From Bacillus inaquosorum KCTC 13429 (lineage in GTDB: Bacteria > Bacillota > Bacilli > Bacillales > Bacillaceae): a stretch of 64,000 nt of DNA. Below are positions 1-8,524 of this stretch, piece after piece (positions within the stretch are counted from its first letter, which is position 1; every line of letters begins with the position of its first letter). The notes below the pieces were generated by a model. The model ran no database searches. It saw only the letters and a list, made by a program, of their open reading frames with translations, and had not been told where the DNA came from. Location: contig NZ_AMXN01000003.1 in assembly GCF_000332645.1 (NCBI RefSeq), positions 372,001-436,000 of the forward strand, read 5' to 3'. The position numbers and the translations under genes are program-made.

Positions 1-1807
1 AGCCGTCATTGGTCTCGGACATGATTATCATCCGTTCTTTTCCTGTTTCTGATTTAGGGTCGGCCATCAGAATGCAGAAAGATTGATGCTCCCCCCGTCC
101 GACACGTCCGCGCAGCTGGTGAAGCTGTGACAGCCCGAAACGGTCGGCATCATAAATCACCATAATGGTTGCATTCGGAACATTCACGCCAACCTCAACA
201 ACAGTGGTTGATACGAGAATTTGACAGTGATTCGCGCTGAATTCTCTCATGACCTGATCTTTTTCTTCAGAATGCAGCTTTCCGTGCATAAGACCGACGT
301 TCCATTTCCCCCGGAAAATGTCAGAAAGCATATTGTACACGTCAATGGCGTTTTGCACATCAAGCTTGTCTGATTCTTCAATCAGCGGACAGATGATATA
401 AGCCTGCCTGCCCTGCTTTAATTCTTTTTCGACGAATGCCAAAATACGGTCCAGCATGTCATGCTTTACCCAATAGGTTTCGATTTGTTTTCGTCCCGCC
501 GGCATTTCATCAATGACAGATACATCCATTTCACCGAACACTGTAATGGCTAACGTTCTTGGGATTGGAGTAGCTGTCATAAAGAGAACATCGGGATCCT
601 GCCCTTTGTTCCGAAGCTTTTTGCGCTGCTCAACTCCAAATCTATGCTGTTCATCTGTAATAACGAGACTCAGCGCCTTAAACTCCACTTCATCTTGGAT
701 TAAAGCGTGGGTTCCTACAAGAATATCAATCTCTCCCGCCGCAAGGCGCTCAAGCAGCTCTTTTCGCCGCTTTCCTTTGACAGAGCTTGTCAAAAGGGCG
801 ACGCTGACATCCCACTTTTCAAATAGTGAAACGAGCGAATCAGCATGCTGTTCGGCCAGAATTTCTGTCGGCACCATGAGCGCTCCCTGGTATCCGGACA
901 GAATCGCGGCATACAGCGCAATGGCGGCGACTGCCGTTTTTCCTGATCCTACGTCCCCTTGAAGAAGACGGTTCATTCTGTATGGAGAAGACATGTCTGC
1001 TGTTATTTCGCGAAGCACGCGCGACTGGGCGTTTGTGAGGGGAAACGGGAGGCTTTTGATAAATCTCATGAGTTCTTCGTTTGAAAAACGCTGCCGTATC
1101 CCTTGAGTCTGCTCTCTTTCCGCCTTTCGGAACGCCTGCATTTTCAACTGAAACAACAAAAATTCTTCGTAAACAAACCGGCGTCTGGCAAGCTTTAACG
1201 CTTCTCTTGTTTCAGGCTGGTGCATTGCTTTTAACGCCTGTTGATAGTCCGGCAGCTTATAGCTTGTTCTTAGCTTTTCCGGAAGAGGATCCGGAAGTGA
1301 GTCTGCATATTGGGTCAGCGCCTGTTGAATAAAGCGTCTCATCATTTTGACGGTTACATTTTCTTTCACAGAATACACTGGTTCAATGCTTTTATCCTCT
1401 TGATGCGGCCCGTTTTTTAACTCCTGAACAGAGATGGTTTGGCGGTGCTTGTCCCATTTACCGGAGATCGTCACAACAGAGCCAAGCGAAAGCTTTTTCT
1501 TCAAATAAGGCCGGTTAAAACATACGGCTGTGATTAAATAGTGGCCGACAAGAAGCCTGAATGTCAGCCTGTTTCGTTTCTTTCCGTAATAGGTAAGAGA
1601 AGGCTCTGAATGAACCTTCCCTTCGACGGTAACTCTTTCATCATGCTTCACTTCTTCTAAATCCCTCAGCTCGTAGTCATCATAGCGATAAGGGAAATAA
1701 TTCAGAAGATCAGAAATGTCATAAATACCGAGTTCATTCAATGTTTTTTCTGTTTCCGGCCCAATACCCTTAATGTTAGCTATACTAGTTTGCTGATGTT
1801 GTTTCAC
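1..1807 (-). CDS. recG: ATP-dependent DNA helicase RecG (partial, C-terminus beyond window)
   Basis: RecG is a superfamily 2 helicase that remodels stalled replication forks and branch-migrates recombination intermediates. The gene runs off the left edge, leaving about 602 of an expected 680 or so residues. Reading the minus strand, a Walker A motif GDVGSGKT lies near residue 282 and the helicase box DEQHRFG near residue 386, preceded by the wedge (OB-fold) region. The start is GTG at 1805-1807; the sequence GGAGGAGCG lies upstream inside the end of sdaAA, with a rather long spacing. The first 23 bases overlap the 3' end of sdaAA in another frame, suggesting translational coupling. I see no frameshift. 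The identification is firm; only the extreme C-terminus is unseen. Confidence 0.95.
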   Translation of the reverse strand, partial: MKQHQQTSIANIKGIGPETEKTLNELGIYDISDLLNYFPYRYDDYELRDLEEVKHDERVTVEGKVHSEPSLTYYGKKRNRLTFRLLVGHYLITAVCFNRPYLKKKLSLGSVVTISGKWDKHRQTISVQELKNGPHQEDKSIEPVYSVKENVTVKMMRRFIQQALTQYADSLPDPLPEKLRTSYKLPDYQQALKAMHQPETREALKLARRRFVYEEFLLFQLKMQAFRKAEREQTQGIRQRFSNEELMRFIKSLPFPLTNAQSRVLREITADMSSPYRMNRLLQGDVGSGKTAVAAIALYAAILSGYQGALMVPTEILAEQHADSLVSLFEKWDVSVALLTSSVKGKRRKELLERLAAGEIDILVGTHALIQDEVEFKALSLVITDEQHRFGVEQRKKLRNKGQDPDVLFMTATPIPRTLAITVFGEMDVSVIDEMPAGRKQIETYWVKHDMLDRILAFVEKELKQGRQAYIICPLIEESDKLDVQNAIDVYNMLSDIFRGKWNVGLMHGKLHSEEKDQVMREFSANHCQILVSTTVVEVGVNVPNATIMVIYDADRFGLSQLHQLRGRVGRGEHQSFCILMADPKSETGKERMIIMSETNDG

Positions 1808-2687
1808 GTGAACCTAGCGCTCCTCCGAAAATTTTTTTCTCTAATTCTCTTCCAGTCGGTGTTGCTGCTAAACCGCCCTGGCCTGTTTCTCTAAGTGCAG
1901 TGGGCATCGTTTGGCCAATTTTATACATTGCATCGATAACCTCATCACATGGGATGCGGCTTGTAATGCCTGCCAATGCCATATCAGCAGCAATCATCGC
2001 ATTTGACGCGCCCATTGCATTCCGTTTCACGCAAGGCACTTCAACAAGCCCCGCAACAGGGTCGCACACAAGGCCGAGCATATTTTTTAATGTAATGGCC
2101 ATGGCCTCTGCGCTTTGTTCGGGCGTTCCGCCTGCCATTTCAACAATCGCCGCAGCTGCCATGCCTGAGGCTGATCCAACCTCTGCCTGACATCCCCCGG
2201 CGGCGCCGGAAATACTTGCGTTATTAGCCACAACAAATCCGAAAGCACCGGCCGTAAACAAAAAGCGGATCATTTGTTCTCTTGTTGGGTTCAGCTTTTC
2301 TTTTACAGCAAATAACGTGCCTGGCACCACACCAGCAGAACCTGCAGTCGGTGTCGCGCAGATCGTTCCCATGGCTGCATTTACTTCATTAGTTGCAACA
2401 GCTTTCGATACCGCATCTAAAATCAGCGGTCCAGACAGGCTTTTTCCTGATTGAATGTAGGCCTGCAATTTAACGGCATCCCCGCCTGTTAAGCCCGTTT
2501 GGCTCGTAACTCCCTCGAGTCCTTTCTGAACCGCCGCTTCCATAACAGTCAGATTGTGATCCATCTGCTGAAAAATCTCTTCTTTTGTTTTTTCTGTTAC
2601 TTCCATCTCTTGTGCGATCATTACCTCAGAGATGGATATTTGCTTTTCTTTAGTAATCTCAATTAATTCCTTTACATTACGAAACAT
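1785..2687 (-). CDS. sdaAA: L-serine dehydratase, alpha chain
   Basis: This is one subunit of the iron-sulfur L-serine deaminase that converts serine to pyruvate and ammonia in the cytoplasm. The 300-residue protein has four cysteines at about 110, 166, 208 and 219 (contexts GTICATPTAG, GAAGGCQAEV, LVCDPVAG, EVPCVKRN), which suit the [4Fe-4S] cluster of the bacterial type. In Bacillus the enzyme is split into two chains, and the partner sdaAB lies 23 bp upstream. The ATG at 2687 has a strong AGGAGG a few bases before it. The end overlaps recG by 23 bp. Annotation as SdaAA is very secure. Confidence 0.96.
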   Translation of the reverse strand: MFRNVKELIEITKEKQISISEVMIAQEMEVTEKTKEEIFQQMDHNLTVMEAAVQKGLEGVTSQTGLTGGDAVKLQAYIQSGKSLSGPLILDAVSKAVATNEVNAAMGTICATPTAGSAGVVPGTLFAVKEKLNPTREQMIRFLFTAGAFGFVVANNASISGAAGGCQAEVGSASGMAAAAIVEMAGGTPEQSAEAMAITLKNMLGLVCDPVAGLVEVPCVKRNAMGASNAMIAADMALAGITSRIPCDEVIDAMYKIGQTMPTALRETGQGGLAATPTGRELEKKIFGGALGSRETTSAN

Positions 2688-2710
2688 AACTGGCTCCTCC
2701 TGACCTTTCT

Positions 2711-3373
2711 CTAGTCAGCAATCTTTGTCACTTGAATAATATTCGGCAGCTTCGACAGCTCGTCGAGAACGTGGTCGTCAATATTTTGATCGACTTCTAT
2801 TGTCATCAGCGCAAGCTGGCCGATATCTTTGCGGGCTACTTCCATATGGCCTACGTTGATTGAAAATTTCGCCAAAACATTGGCAACACCGGCAATCGTG
2901 CCAAACTTGTCATTATGAACAACCAATATGGCCGGATGATTTCCTGAAAGCCGGAGTTCAAAACCATTTAATTCTGTGATTTCAATCTTTCCTCCGCCAA
3001 TTGAAATACCCGTCAGCTCAAGCTCTCCCTTTTCATCAGAAATGGTGATTTTGGCTGTGTTCGGATGGACCGGGACAGCATCTTCAACCCGAAACTCTAT
3101 ATCAATTCCTTTATCTTCTGCAATTTTTATAGCGGTTTTAATTCGTTCGTCGAATGTATCAAAATCAAGCAATCCGCCGATAATCGCGACATCTGTGCCG
3201 TGGCCCTTATACGTTTCCGCAAAAGAGCCGTAAAAGGATACGACGATGCTCTCAGGCTCTCTGCCAAATAAACTTCTGGCCACTCTCCCAATTCTCGCCG
3301 CTCCCGCTGTATGCGAGCTGGACGGACCGATCATAACCGGGCCGATAATATCAAAAACGCTTCTGTATTTCAT
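2711..3373 (-). CDS. sdaAB: L-serine dehydratase, beta chain
   Basis: This is the second chain (220 aa) of the two-subunit iron-sulfur serine dehydratase. The N-terminus has the signature GPSSSHTAGAARIGR around residues 17-31. The C-terminal 70 residues form an ACT-type regulatory domain (AILVVHNDKFGTIAGVANVL), which in this family can sense amino acids. I chose the ATG at 3371-3373 rather than an in-frame start seven codons upstream, because AAGGAGG sits at the right distance and the protein then begins MKYRSVFDIIGP as in relatives. It is the first gene of the sdaAB-sdaAA-recG group; a hairpin after yloV separates it from the preceding operon. Confidence 0.95.
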   Translation of the reverse strand: MKYRSVFDIIGPVMIGPSSSHTAGAARIGRVARSLFGREPESIVVSFYGSFAETYKGHGTDVAIIGGLLDFDTFDERIKTAIKIAEDKGIDIEFRVEDAVPVHPNTAKITISDEKGELELTGISIGGGKIEITELNGFELRLSGNHPAILVVHNDKFGTIAGVANVLAKFSINVGHMEVARKDIGQLALMTIEVDQNIDDHVLDELSKLPNIIQVTKIAD

Positions 3374-3489
3374 GCTATTCCTCCTTATGAACAAGAGCTT
3401 ATAAGCGCTTTGCTTCTAGACTAATTGATCACATATAAAATGGCAAGCGGGCGCGTTACAGCGCTGCCGCACTTAAAAGCAGACATAAG

Positions 3490-3515
3490 AATAGAAGGGC
3501 GAATCGCCCTTCTAT
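3490..3515 (-). terminator. Hairpin overlapping the yloV stop codon
   Basis: Inverted repeat AGAAGGGCGA / TCGCCCTTCT with ten-base arms, whose left side includes the yloV stop codon (3512-3514). On the minus strand it is followed by a T-rich but imperfect tract (TATTCTTATGT). It probably ends or attenuates the yloU-yloV transcript before sdaAB. The T-tract is weak, so partial readthrough is plausible. Confidence 0.6.
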
Positions 3516-5173
3516 TCTACAGAAACTATATACGAATACAGCGGCTGTTTTCCGTTGTGGATCTCAACCTCAATCTCCTCGTACTTTTCACTAAGAAACG
3601 CTTCAAGCTCCTCCGCTTCTTCCTGAGACGCATCCTCACCATATAGGATGGTGACAATTTCGTCGTCTTCTCCGATCATTTCTGACAGCAGCATTTTCGC
3701 GGCTGACAGCTGATCTTCAGCAGTGCCGATAATCGTTCCATTCAGAATTCCCATAAAGTCGCCTTTTTTAATATCTTTGCCGTCAATATGAGTGTCTCTG
3801 ACTGAGTACGTCACCTGCCCGCTTTTTACTTGCTGAATGGCGCTGAGCATATTGGCTTCGTTCGCTTCAGTTTCTTGATCCGGATTAAATGCCAGCAGGG
3901 CTGACATCCCTTGCGGAACCGTTTTGGCAGGAATGACAAAAACCTGTTCACCCATTACGCTGGCCGCTTGATTAGCAGCCATGATGATGTTTGAGTTATT
4001 CGGTAGGATAAACACCGTTTCTGCATTTACAGATTTCACGGCCTCGACAATATCCTCAGTGCTCGGGTTCATGGTCTGCCCGCCTTCAATCACAACAGAA
4101 GCGCCGATGCTTTTGAATAAGTCAGAAATGCCTTCTCCCATCGCTACAGTCACAATGCCATACGGCTGCTTTGCCGGCGGTTTTTCGTTCTCAGCAGGCT
4201 TGCTTTCTTGGCTGATGATGGAGGTATGCTGTTCTCTCATATTTTCTATTTTAATTTTGATCAATTCACCGTAATGCTGGGCATAGTTTAATACATTTCC
4301 CGGCTCTTCCGCATGAATATGAACCTTTGCCAGCGATTCATCCGCAATGACTAACAGAGAATCACCGAACTGGCTTAGGTCTTGTCTGAACGTGCCTTCG
4401 TCGAATTCTCGTTTTGTCTGATCGAGCCTAACCATCACTTCGGTACAAAAACCAAATTCAATATCTTCGGTATTCATCATGCTTTGCGCGCTCTTGTGAT
4501 GCTCTGCGCTGACCATGTCGTCAAGTGACGGAAGAACTGCTTTCTGAGGCACAATTTCACCTTTTAATGAAGCAAGAAAACCTTCATACACACAAAGCAG
4601 GCCTTTGCCGCCGCTGTCGACGACTCCTACTTCCTTCAGGACAGGAAGCAATTCAGGGGTCCTGTTTAAAGACGCCTCTGCTTCACCTGTCACAGCAGTC
4701 ATCAGCGCTGTGATATCGGTTTCTTTTTCTGCCAGAGCCACCGCTTTTTTCGCAGCATCTTTTGCAACTGTTAAAATGGTGCCTTCTACAGGTTTCATGA
4801 CAGCTTTATACGCCATATCAACACCTGCTTGCAGTGCTTGTGCAAACTCTAACGCATTAATTTCTTTTTTCGTTTCAATGCTTTTACTGAAGCCGCGGAA
4901 CAATTGGGACAGGATAACTCCTGAATTTCCGCGTGCTCCCATGAGCAGTCCTTTAGATAACGCGGAGCCCACCTTACCGATATCATCCGTATCCATTTGC
5001 TCCACTTCTCTTGCTCCGGAAGTCATCGACAGGTTCATGTTTGTTCCCGTATCGCCGTCCGGCACCGGAAACACGTTCAGCGCATCAACCGCACTCGCGT
5101 TTTGAGACAGATTCTGCGCTCCCGCAAGAATCATCTCGGCAAAGGTTCTGCCGTCTAATGTTCTGATAGACAA
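3512..5173 (-). CDS. yloV: DAK2-domain protein YloV (FakA-type fatty acid kinase)
   Basis: The 553-residue protein belongs to the FakA/DhaL family. The N-terminal DAK2 domain has the Mg-ATP binding signature PDGDTGTNMN at about residues 38-47 and GARGNSGVILSQ near 79-90; the C-terminal half is the DAK1-like/DegV-related part typical of FakA. In Gram-positive bacteria FakA phosphorylates fatty acids held by FakB (DegV) proteins. Assigning that activity here is inference from the family. The start is TTG at 5171-5173, with TAGGAGGAG six bases before it; no ATG gives a better start. It follows yloU by 15 bp, a pairing common in Firmicutes. A hairpin overlaps its stop codon. Confidence 0.9.
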   Translation of the reverse strand: MSIRTLDGRTFAEMILAGAQNLSQNASAVDALNVFPVPDGDTGTNMNLSMTSGAREVEQMDTDDIGKVGSALSKGLLMGARGNSGVILSQLFRGFSKSIETKKEINALEFAQALQAGVDMAYKAVMKPVEGTILTVAKDAAKKAVALAEKETDITALMTAVTGEAEASLNRTPELLPVLKEVGVVDSGGKGLLCVYEGFLASLKGEIVPQKAVLPSLDDMVSAEHHKSAQSMMNTEDIEFGFCTEVMVRLDQTKREFDEGTFRQDLSQFGDSLLVIADESLAKVHIHAEEPGNVLNYAQHYGELIKIKIENMREQHTSIISQESKPAENEKPPAKQPYGIVTVAMGEGISDLFKSIGASVVIEGGQTMNPSTEDIVEAVKSVNAETVFILPNNSNIIMAANQAASVMGEQVFVIPAKTVPQGMSALLAFNPDQETEANEANMLSAIQQVKSGQVTYSVRDTHIDGKDIKKGDFMGILNGTIIGTAEDQLSAAKMLLSEMIGEDDEIVTILYGEDASQEEAEELEAFLSEKYEEIEVEIHNGKQPLYSYIVSVE

Positions 5174-5188
5174 TCCTACTCCTCCTAA

Positions 5189-5551
5189 CTACGGGTTCGT
5201 CACTCGTACGCCTTGGACATAAATATTGACAGAGTCCACTGCCAGTCCGATGGTTTGGTTTACTGTGTACTTTACTTTTGTTTGGACATTATGTGCCACT
5301 TCAGAAATTTTCGTGCCATAGCTGACAATGATATACATGTCAATATGTATCTGTTCTCCTTCTTGGCGAACTTGGACACCCCTGCTGAAATTCTCTTTCC
5401 GAAGGATTTCAGTCAGTCCGTCTTTAATCTGGTTTTTGGAGGCCATGCCGACAATGCCGTAACAGTCAATCGCCGCCCCTCCTGCAACCATCGCAATGAC
5501 TTCATTAGATATATCAATCTGCCCGTACTTCGTTCTTAATTCAATGGACAC
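5189..5551 (-). CDS. yloU: Asp23/Gls24 family protein YloU
   Basis: A small (120 aa) soluble protein of the Asp23/Gls24 (DUF322) family, with the pattern GQIDISNEVIAMVAGGAAIDCYGIVGM at the start and a C-terminal VNIYVQGVRV. Family members are linked to the envelope stress response in staphylococci, but the exact role of YloU is not settled. Translation starts at GTG 5549-5551, preceded by AAGGAGGAACTAGT. It lies directly upstream of yloV and is divergent from rpmB. Confidence 0.88.
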   Translation of the reverse strand: MSIELRTKYGQIDISNEVIAMVAGGAAIDCYGIVGMASKNQIKDGLTEILRKENFSRGVQVRQEGEQIHIDMYIIVSYGTKISEVAHNVQTKVKYTVNQTIGLAVDSVNIYVQGVRVTNP

Positions 5552-5653
5552 ACTAGTTCCTCCTTCGAATGCATAGAGTTACAGCTATTCTACTATATGG
5601 TTTCCATTATGAAAAGAAAAGACCCGGGTATTGCTGCCCGTCCCTCTACATAT

Positions 5654-5685
5654 ACTATAGCGCCGCTGTTTCTGCAAGATGTCAA
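5654..5685 (-). promoter_or_regulatory. Candidate promoter for yloU-yloV
   Basis: The minus strand carries TTGACA (5680-5685) and TATAGT (5654-5659), but the spacer is 20 bp, longer than the usual 17. An overlapping hexamer would shorten it at the cost of match. Position is right for yloU, about 100 bp upstream. The call is tentative. Confidence 0.35.
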
Positions 5686-5717
5686 GTGAATTTTCTTGAA
5701 AGATGATGAAACAATAG

Positions 5718-5746
5718 TTGCAAACGTTTTTTAGCTGTGGTAAATT
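5718..5746 (+). promoter_or_regulatory. Candidate sigma-A promoter for rpmB
   Basis: TTGCAA at 5718-5723 and TAAATT at 5741-5746 with a 17-bp spacer, about 80 bp upstream of rpmB. The untranslated leader of roughly 75 bases contains no clear terminator. Confidence 0.5.
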
Positions 5747-5817
5747 ATTTAAAGTATCCATATCGAAAGCATCTAAGATCATATGAATGTTTAAAAGTAG
5801 ATGTTTTGTGCAAGTGA

Positions 5818-6018
<201 letters not shown>

Positions 6019-6027
6019 CAAAATGAA

Positions 6028-6057
6028 CGCCTGCCCCGATATGTGGCAGGCGTTTTT
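6028..6057 (+). terminator. Intrinsic terminator of rpmB
   Basis: CGCCTGCC (6028-6035) pairs with GGCAGGCG (6045-6052) around a nine-base loop and is followed by TTTTT. It is ten bases after the rpmB stop codon. Confidence 0.9.
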
Positions 6058-6090
6058 ATGTGGTGAAAGAGGGCTTTGAACCCCTGGGCA

Positions 6091-6171
6091 TTAATCTTTT
6101 CTAAATGAGCTCAGCATCGCCCGGACAATTCCTCCTAAAAACTTCGGCAATTTAATGGTGTAAAATTTCAT
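6091..6171 (-). CDS. spoVM: Stage V sporulation protein M
   Basis: A 26-codon gene encoding MKFYTIKLPKFLGGIVRAML followed by SSFRKD. SpoVM is the amphipathic peptide that binds the positively curved outer forespore membrane and anchors SpoIVA to start spore coat assembly. Proline 9, needed for its membrane geometry, is present. From memory the 168 peptide has Gly at position 21, where this one has Ser. The ATG at 6169-6171 has GGAGGGG upstream. It sits between thiN and convergent rpmB, as in B. subtilis. In B. subtilis it is transcribed by sigma-E in the mother cell, but I could not place that promoter with confidence in the 69-bp gap upstream. Confidence 0.95.
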   Translation of the reverse strand: MKFYTIKLPKFLGGIVRAMLSSFRKD

Positions 6172-6240
6172 TTTTGTCCCCTCCTATAACGTCCCGTAAC
6201 CGCCTGTTCATTGATTTCAGCAAATGAATGAAAGCACATG

Positions 6241-6885
6241 CTAATCCGTGCTTCTTATCATTATTAATATGCCTTTTGTAAACGAAAAAGTACCTCGTGA
6301 ATGAATGAGTTCGTTACTAATACATAGTGTTGAACCGAGCGTAATATGACACTTATTTAGCGGATATTTAAAACCGTCCAGGGTCAGCTCATGTATTTCT
6401 TCGGAAAACGGTATGAAGGAGATATATCGCTTGTTTTCATCCTTCTCAATATCATATTCACCGGGAGGGAACATTTGAATATGATTTTGTTTGTCTATCA
6501 GCCTAATTTTTATATTTGTTTTTACACCTCTGTACAGAAGCTGGATGTTTCCTAAAAAATGATCAGCTCTGCCGCCTGTAATGCCGAAAATCTGAATGAT
6601 ATCCGGCTGCTTTTCCAGCGCCCAGTCAAGGGCGAGGTCTAAATCTGTTTGATCTTTTTCTGCTTGATACACATGGAGTGCGGGAGCGGCTTTTTCAATT
6701 CGGCGGCGTTCTTGCTCTGTTATGCTGTCAAAATCTCCAAAGGCTTCATCAGGAATGATCCCGGCATCTAAAAGAGTGACCGTGCCTTTGTCGACACCGA
6801 TCCAGAGGATGTGTTCAGCCGTATAGCCGGTTAGATCGGGAATGAGATCTTTAGGGCCTCCCGCAACGATATTGATTGTTTTCAT
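6241..6885 (-). CDS. thiN: Thiamine pyrophosphokinase
   Basis: The 214-residue enzyme transfers pyrophosphate from ATP to thiamine, giving TPP. The N-terminal catalytic domain has GVDKGTVTLLDAGIIPDEAFGDFDS, EKDQTDLDLALDWAL and the conserved FGITGGRADHFLGNI; the C-terminal part is the thiamine-binding beta domain. An in-frame ORF extends upstream to 7050 through the rpe 3' end, but the ATG at 6883-6885 has AGAAAGGAATC before it and gives the family N-terminus MKTINIVAGG. It lies downstream of rpe after a hairpin and upstream of spoVM. Together with ylmB, it is one of two thiamine-supply genes here. Confidence 0.93.
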   Translation of the reverse strand: MKTINIVAGGPKDLIPDLTGYTAEHILWIGVDKGTVTLLDAGIIPDEAFGDFDSITEQERRRIEKAAPALHVYQAEKDQTDLDLALDWALEKQPDIIQIFGITGGRADHFLGNIQLLYRGVKTNIKIRLIDKQNHIQMFPPGEYDIEKDENKRYISFIPFSEEIHELTLDGFKYPLNKCHITLGSTLCISNELIHSRGTFSFTKGILIMIRSTD

Positions 6886-6911
6886 CTCTGATTCCTTTCT
6901 CTGCATACAGG

Positions 6912-6949
6912 AAAAAGAGCTTAGGCTCAGTATGCCCAGCTCTTTTTTG
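6912..6949 (-). terminator. Hairpin between rpe and thiN
   Basis: AAAGAGCT and AGCTCTTT flank a loop that has a further GGC/GCC pairing. On the minus strand it ends in a run of T, so it looks like an intrinsic terminator after rpe. The T-runs on both sides make it potentially bidirectional. Confidence 0.65.
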
Positions 6950-6955
6950 ATTTGC

Positions 6956-7609
6956 TTATTTGCTTCCTCTGATTTCAGAAATCGCTTTTTTGCGGTCAGG
7001 CTGGCCATAAACAGCTGAGCCGGCAACGAGTAAATTTGCGCCCGCTTCAATGACTAGCGGAGCGGTTTCTTTGTTGACGCCGCCGTCTACTTCAATTAAC
7101 AGATCTTTTTTTCCTCTTTCATCGGCCATTCGCTTAACCTCTTTTATTTTAGGAAGGACTGAATGAATAAATTTCTGCCCGCCAAATCCCGGGTTCACCG
7201 TCATTAAAAGAACAAGATCAAGGTCGTCAAAAACATGCTCGATGACTTGAACAGGCGTATGCGGGTTCAGAACAACACCGGCCTTCACGCCATGCTCTTT
7301 AATGAGCTGGATGGTGCGGTGCAGGTGTGGACATGCCTCAGCATGCACAGACAGGATATCTGCGCCCGCTTTCGCGAAATCCGGGATATAACGATCCGGC
7401 TCCTCTATCATTAAATGAACATCAAGCGGCAGATCTGTTACCGGCCGGACAGCTTCTACAATCAGCGGACCGATCGTGATATTCGGGACAAAATGGCCGT
7501 CCATGACATCAATATGAATACAATCGGCTCCGCCCTTTTCTACATCTTTAATCTCATTGCCTAAAGCGGCAAAATCAGCGGAAAGAATAGATGGTGCAAC
7601 CTTTATCAT
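6956..7609 (-). CDS. rpe: Ribulose-phosphate 3-epimerase
   Basis: The 217-residue TIM-barrel enzyme interconverts ribulose 5-phosphate and xylulose 5-phosphate in the pentose phosphate pathway. Diagnostic segments are [13 protein letters not shown] at the start, the metal-binding [40 protein letters not shown] and the phosphate-binding VDGGVN and VAGSAVYG. The ATG at 7607-7609 is only four bases after the rsgA stop codon, with GAGGT upstream as a modest ribosome binding site, so the two are almost certainly coupled. Confidence 0.96.
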   Translation of the reverse strand: MIKVAPSILSADFAALGNEIKDVEKGGADCIHIDVMDGHFVPNITIGPLIVEAVRPVTDLPLDVHLMIEEPDRYIPDFAKAGADILSVHAEACPHLHRTIQLIKEHGVKAGVVLNPHTPVQVIEHVFDDLDLVLLMTVNPGFGGQKFIHSVLPKIKEVKRMADERGKKDLLIEVDGGVNKETAPLVIEAGANLLVAGSAVYGQPDRKKAISEIRGSK

Positions 7610-7613
7610 TATG

Positions 7614-8510
7614 CTAATACCTCGGCTTTCTGTCTTTAATCTCCGTCATAAATTCAACATAATGGTTATAGCGGTACTGCTTTAATTCCCCGTCTTCAAC
7701 AGCTTGTTTCACCGCACATTTCGGCTCTTTTAAATGCAGACAGCCTCTAAATTTGCATGAAGAGCTTTTTTCTCTAATATCAGGGAAGGTATAGCCCAGC
7801 TCTTCTTCCTCAATGTCTGTGAATTCAAGCGAACTGAATCCCGGAGTATCCGCTACCAAGCCTCCGGACGTGTGAATCAGCTCCACGTGACGGGTTGTGT
7901 GTTTCCCGCGGCCCAAATGCTCGGAAATCTCGTTTGTTCTCAAACCGAGCTCCGGACTGATCGCGTTGAGAAGCGAGGATTTTCCAACACCGGACTGACC
8001 GGCAAACACCGTTGTTTTGTCCTTAAAATGCGGGATGATGTCCGTTAAACTGTCTTGGTCTTTAGAGGAGGTGAGGTACACGTCATAACCAATTTTCCGA
8101 TAGTCTTCTGCATAGGCTTGAATCACATCTCGTGTATCTTGATCTTCAATCAGATCCATTTTTGTAATGCATATAATCGGCTGAATATCATTGGCCTCAA
8201 CAAGAACCAAGAAGCGGTCGAGCAATGCCGTGCTGAAAGAAGGCTGAACCGCTGAGAATACAAGGACCGCTTGATCAACGTTGCAAATTGGCGGCCTGAT
8301 AAGCTCATTGGTTCTTTCTTTAATTTCTAACAGATATCCCTCTTTATTATTTTCAGCCTGATACACAACGTAATCGCCGACGAGAGGGGTAATTTTGTTC
8401 TTTCTGAAAATACCTCTTCCTCTGCATTGTATCACTTTATCTGAATCCTCTGATTCATCCAGTACATAGTAAAAGCCGCTTAGCGCCTTAATAATTTTGC
8501 CCTCAGGCAT
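7614..8510 (-). CDS. rsgA: Ribosome small-subunit-dependent GTPase A (CpgA/YloQ)
   Basis: A 298-residue circularly permuted GTPase that helps late maturation of the 30S subunit. The permutation is visible: the G4 motif TKMD (116-119) precedes G1 GQSGVGKS (171-178) and G3 DTPG (221-224). The N-terminal 65 residues are the OB-fold, and the C-terminal zinc knuckle has C252, C257, H259 and C265. In B. subtilis the protein (CpgA) is a substrate of PrkC, encoded 14 bp upstream, and a metabolite-repair role has been reported. An AAGGAGGG lies seven bases before the ATG. Confidence 0.95.
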   Translation of the reverse strand: MPEGKIIKALSGFYYVLDESEDSDKVIQCRGRGIFRKNKITPLVGDYVVYQAENNKEGYLLEIKERTNELIRPPICNVDQAVLVFSAVQPSFSTALLDRFLVLVEANDIQPIICITKMDLIEDQDTRDVIQAYAEDYRKIGYDVYLTSSKDQDSLTDIIPHFKDKTTVFAGQSGVGKSSLLNAISPELGLRTNEISEHLGRGKHTTRHVELIHTSGGLVADTPGFSSLEFTDIEEEELGYTFPDIREKSSSCKFRGCLHLKEPKCAVKQAVEDGELKQYRYNHYVEFMTEIKDRKPRY

Positions 8511-8524
8511 ATTTTCCCTCCTTG

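Noticed and set aside
4605..5105. A 166-codon plus-strand open frame inside yloV
   Set aside because: Composition and position show it to be a shadow of the yloV coding strand.
6172..6240. Sigma-E promoter for spoVM
   Set aside because: Expected from biology, but no convincing -35 and -10 pair was recognised in the short gap.
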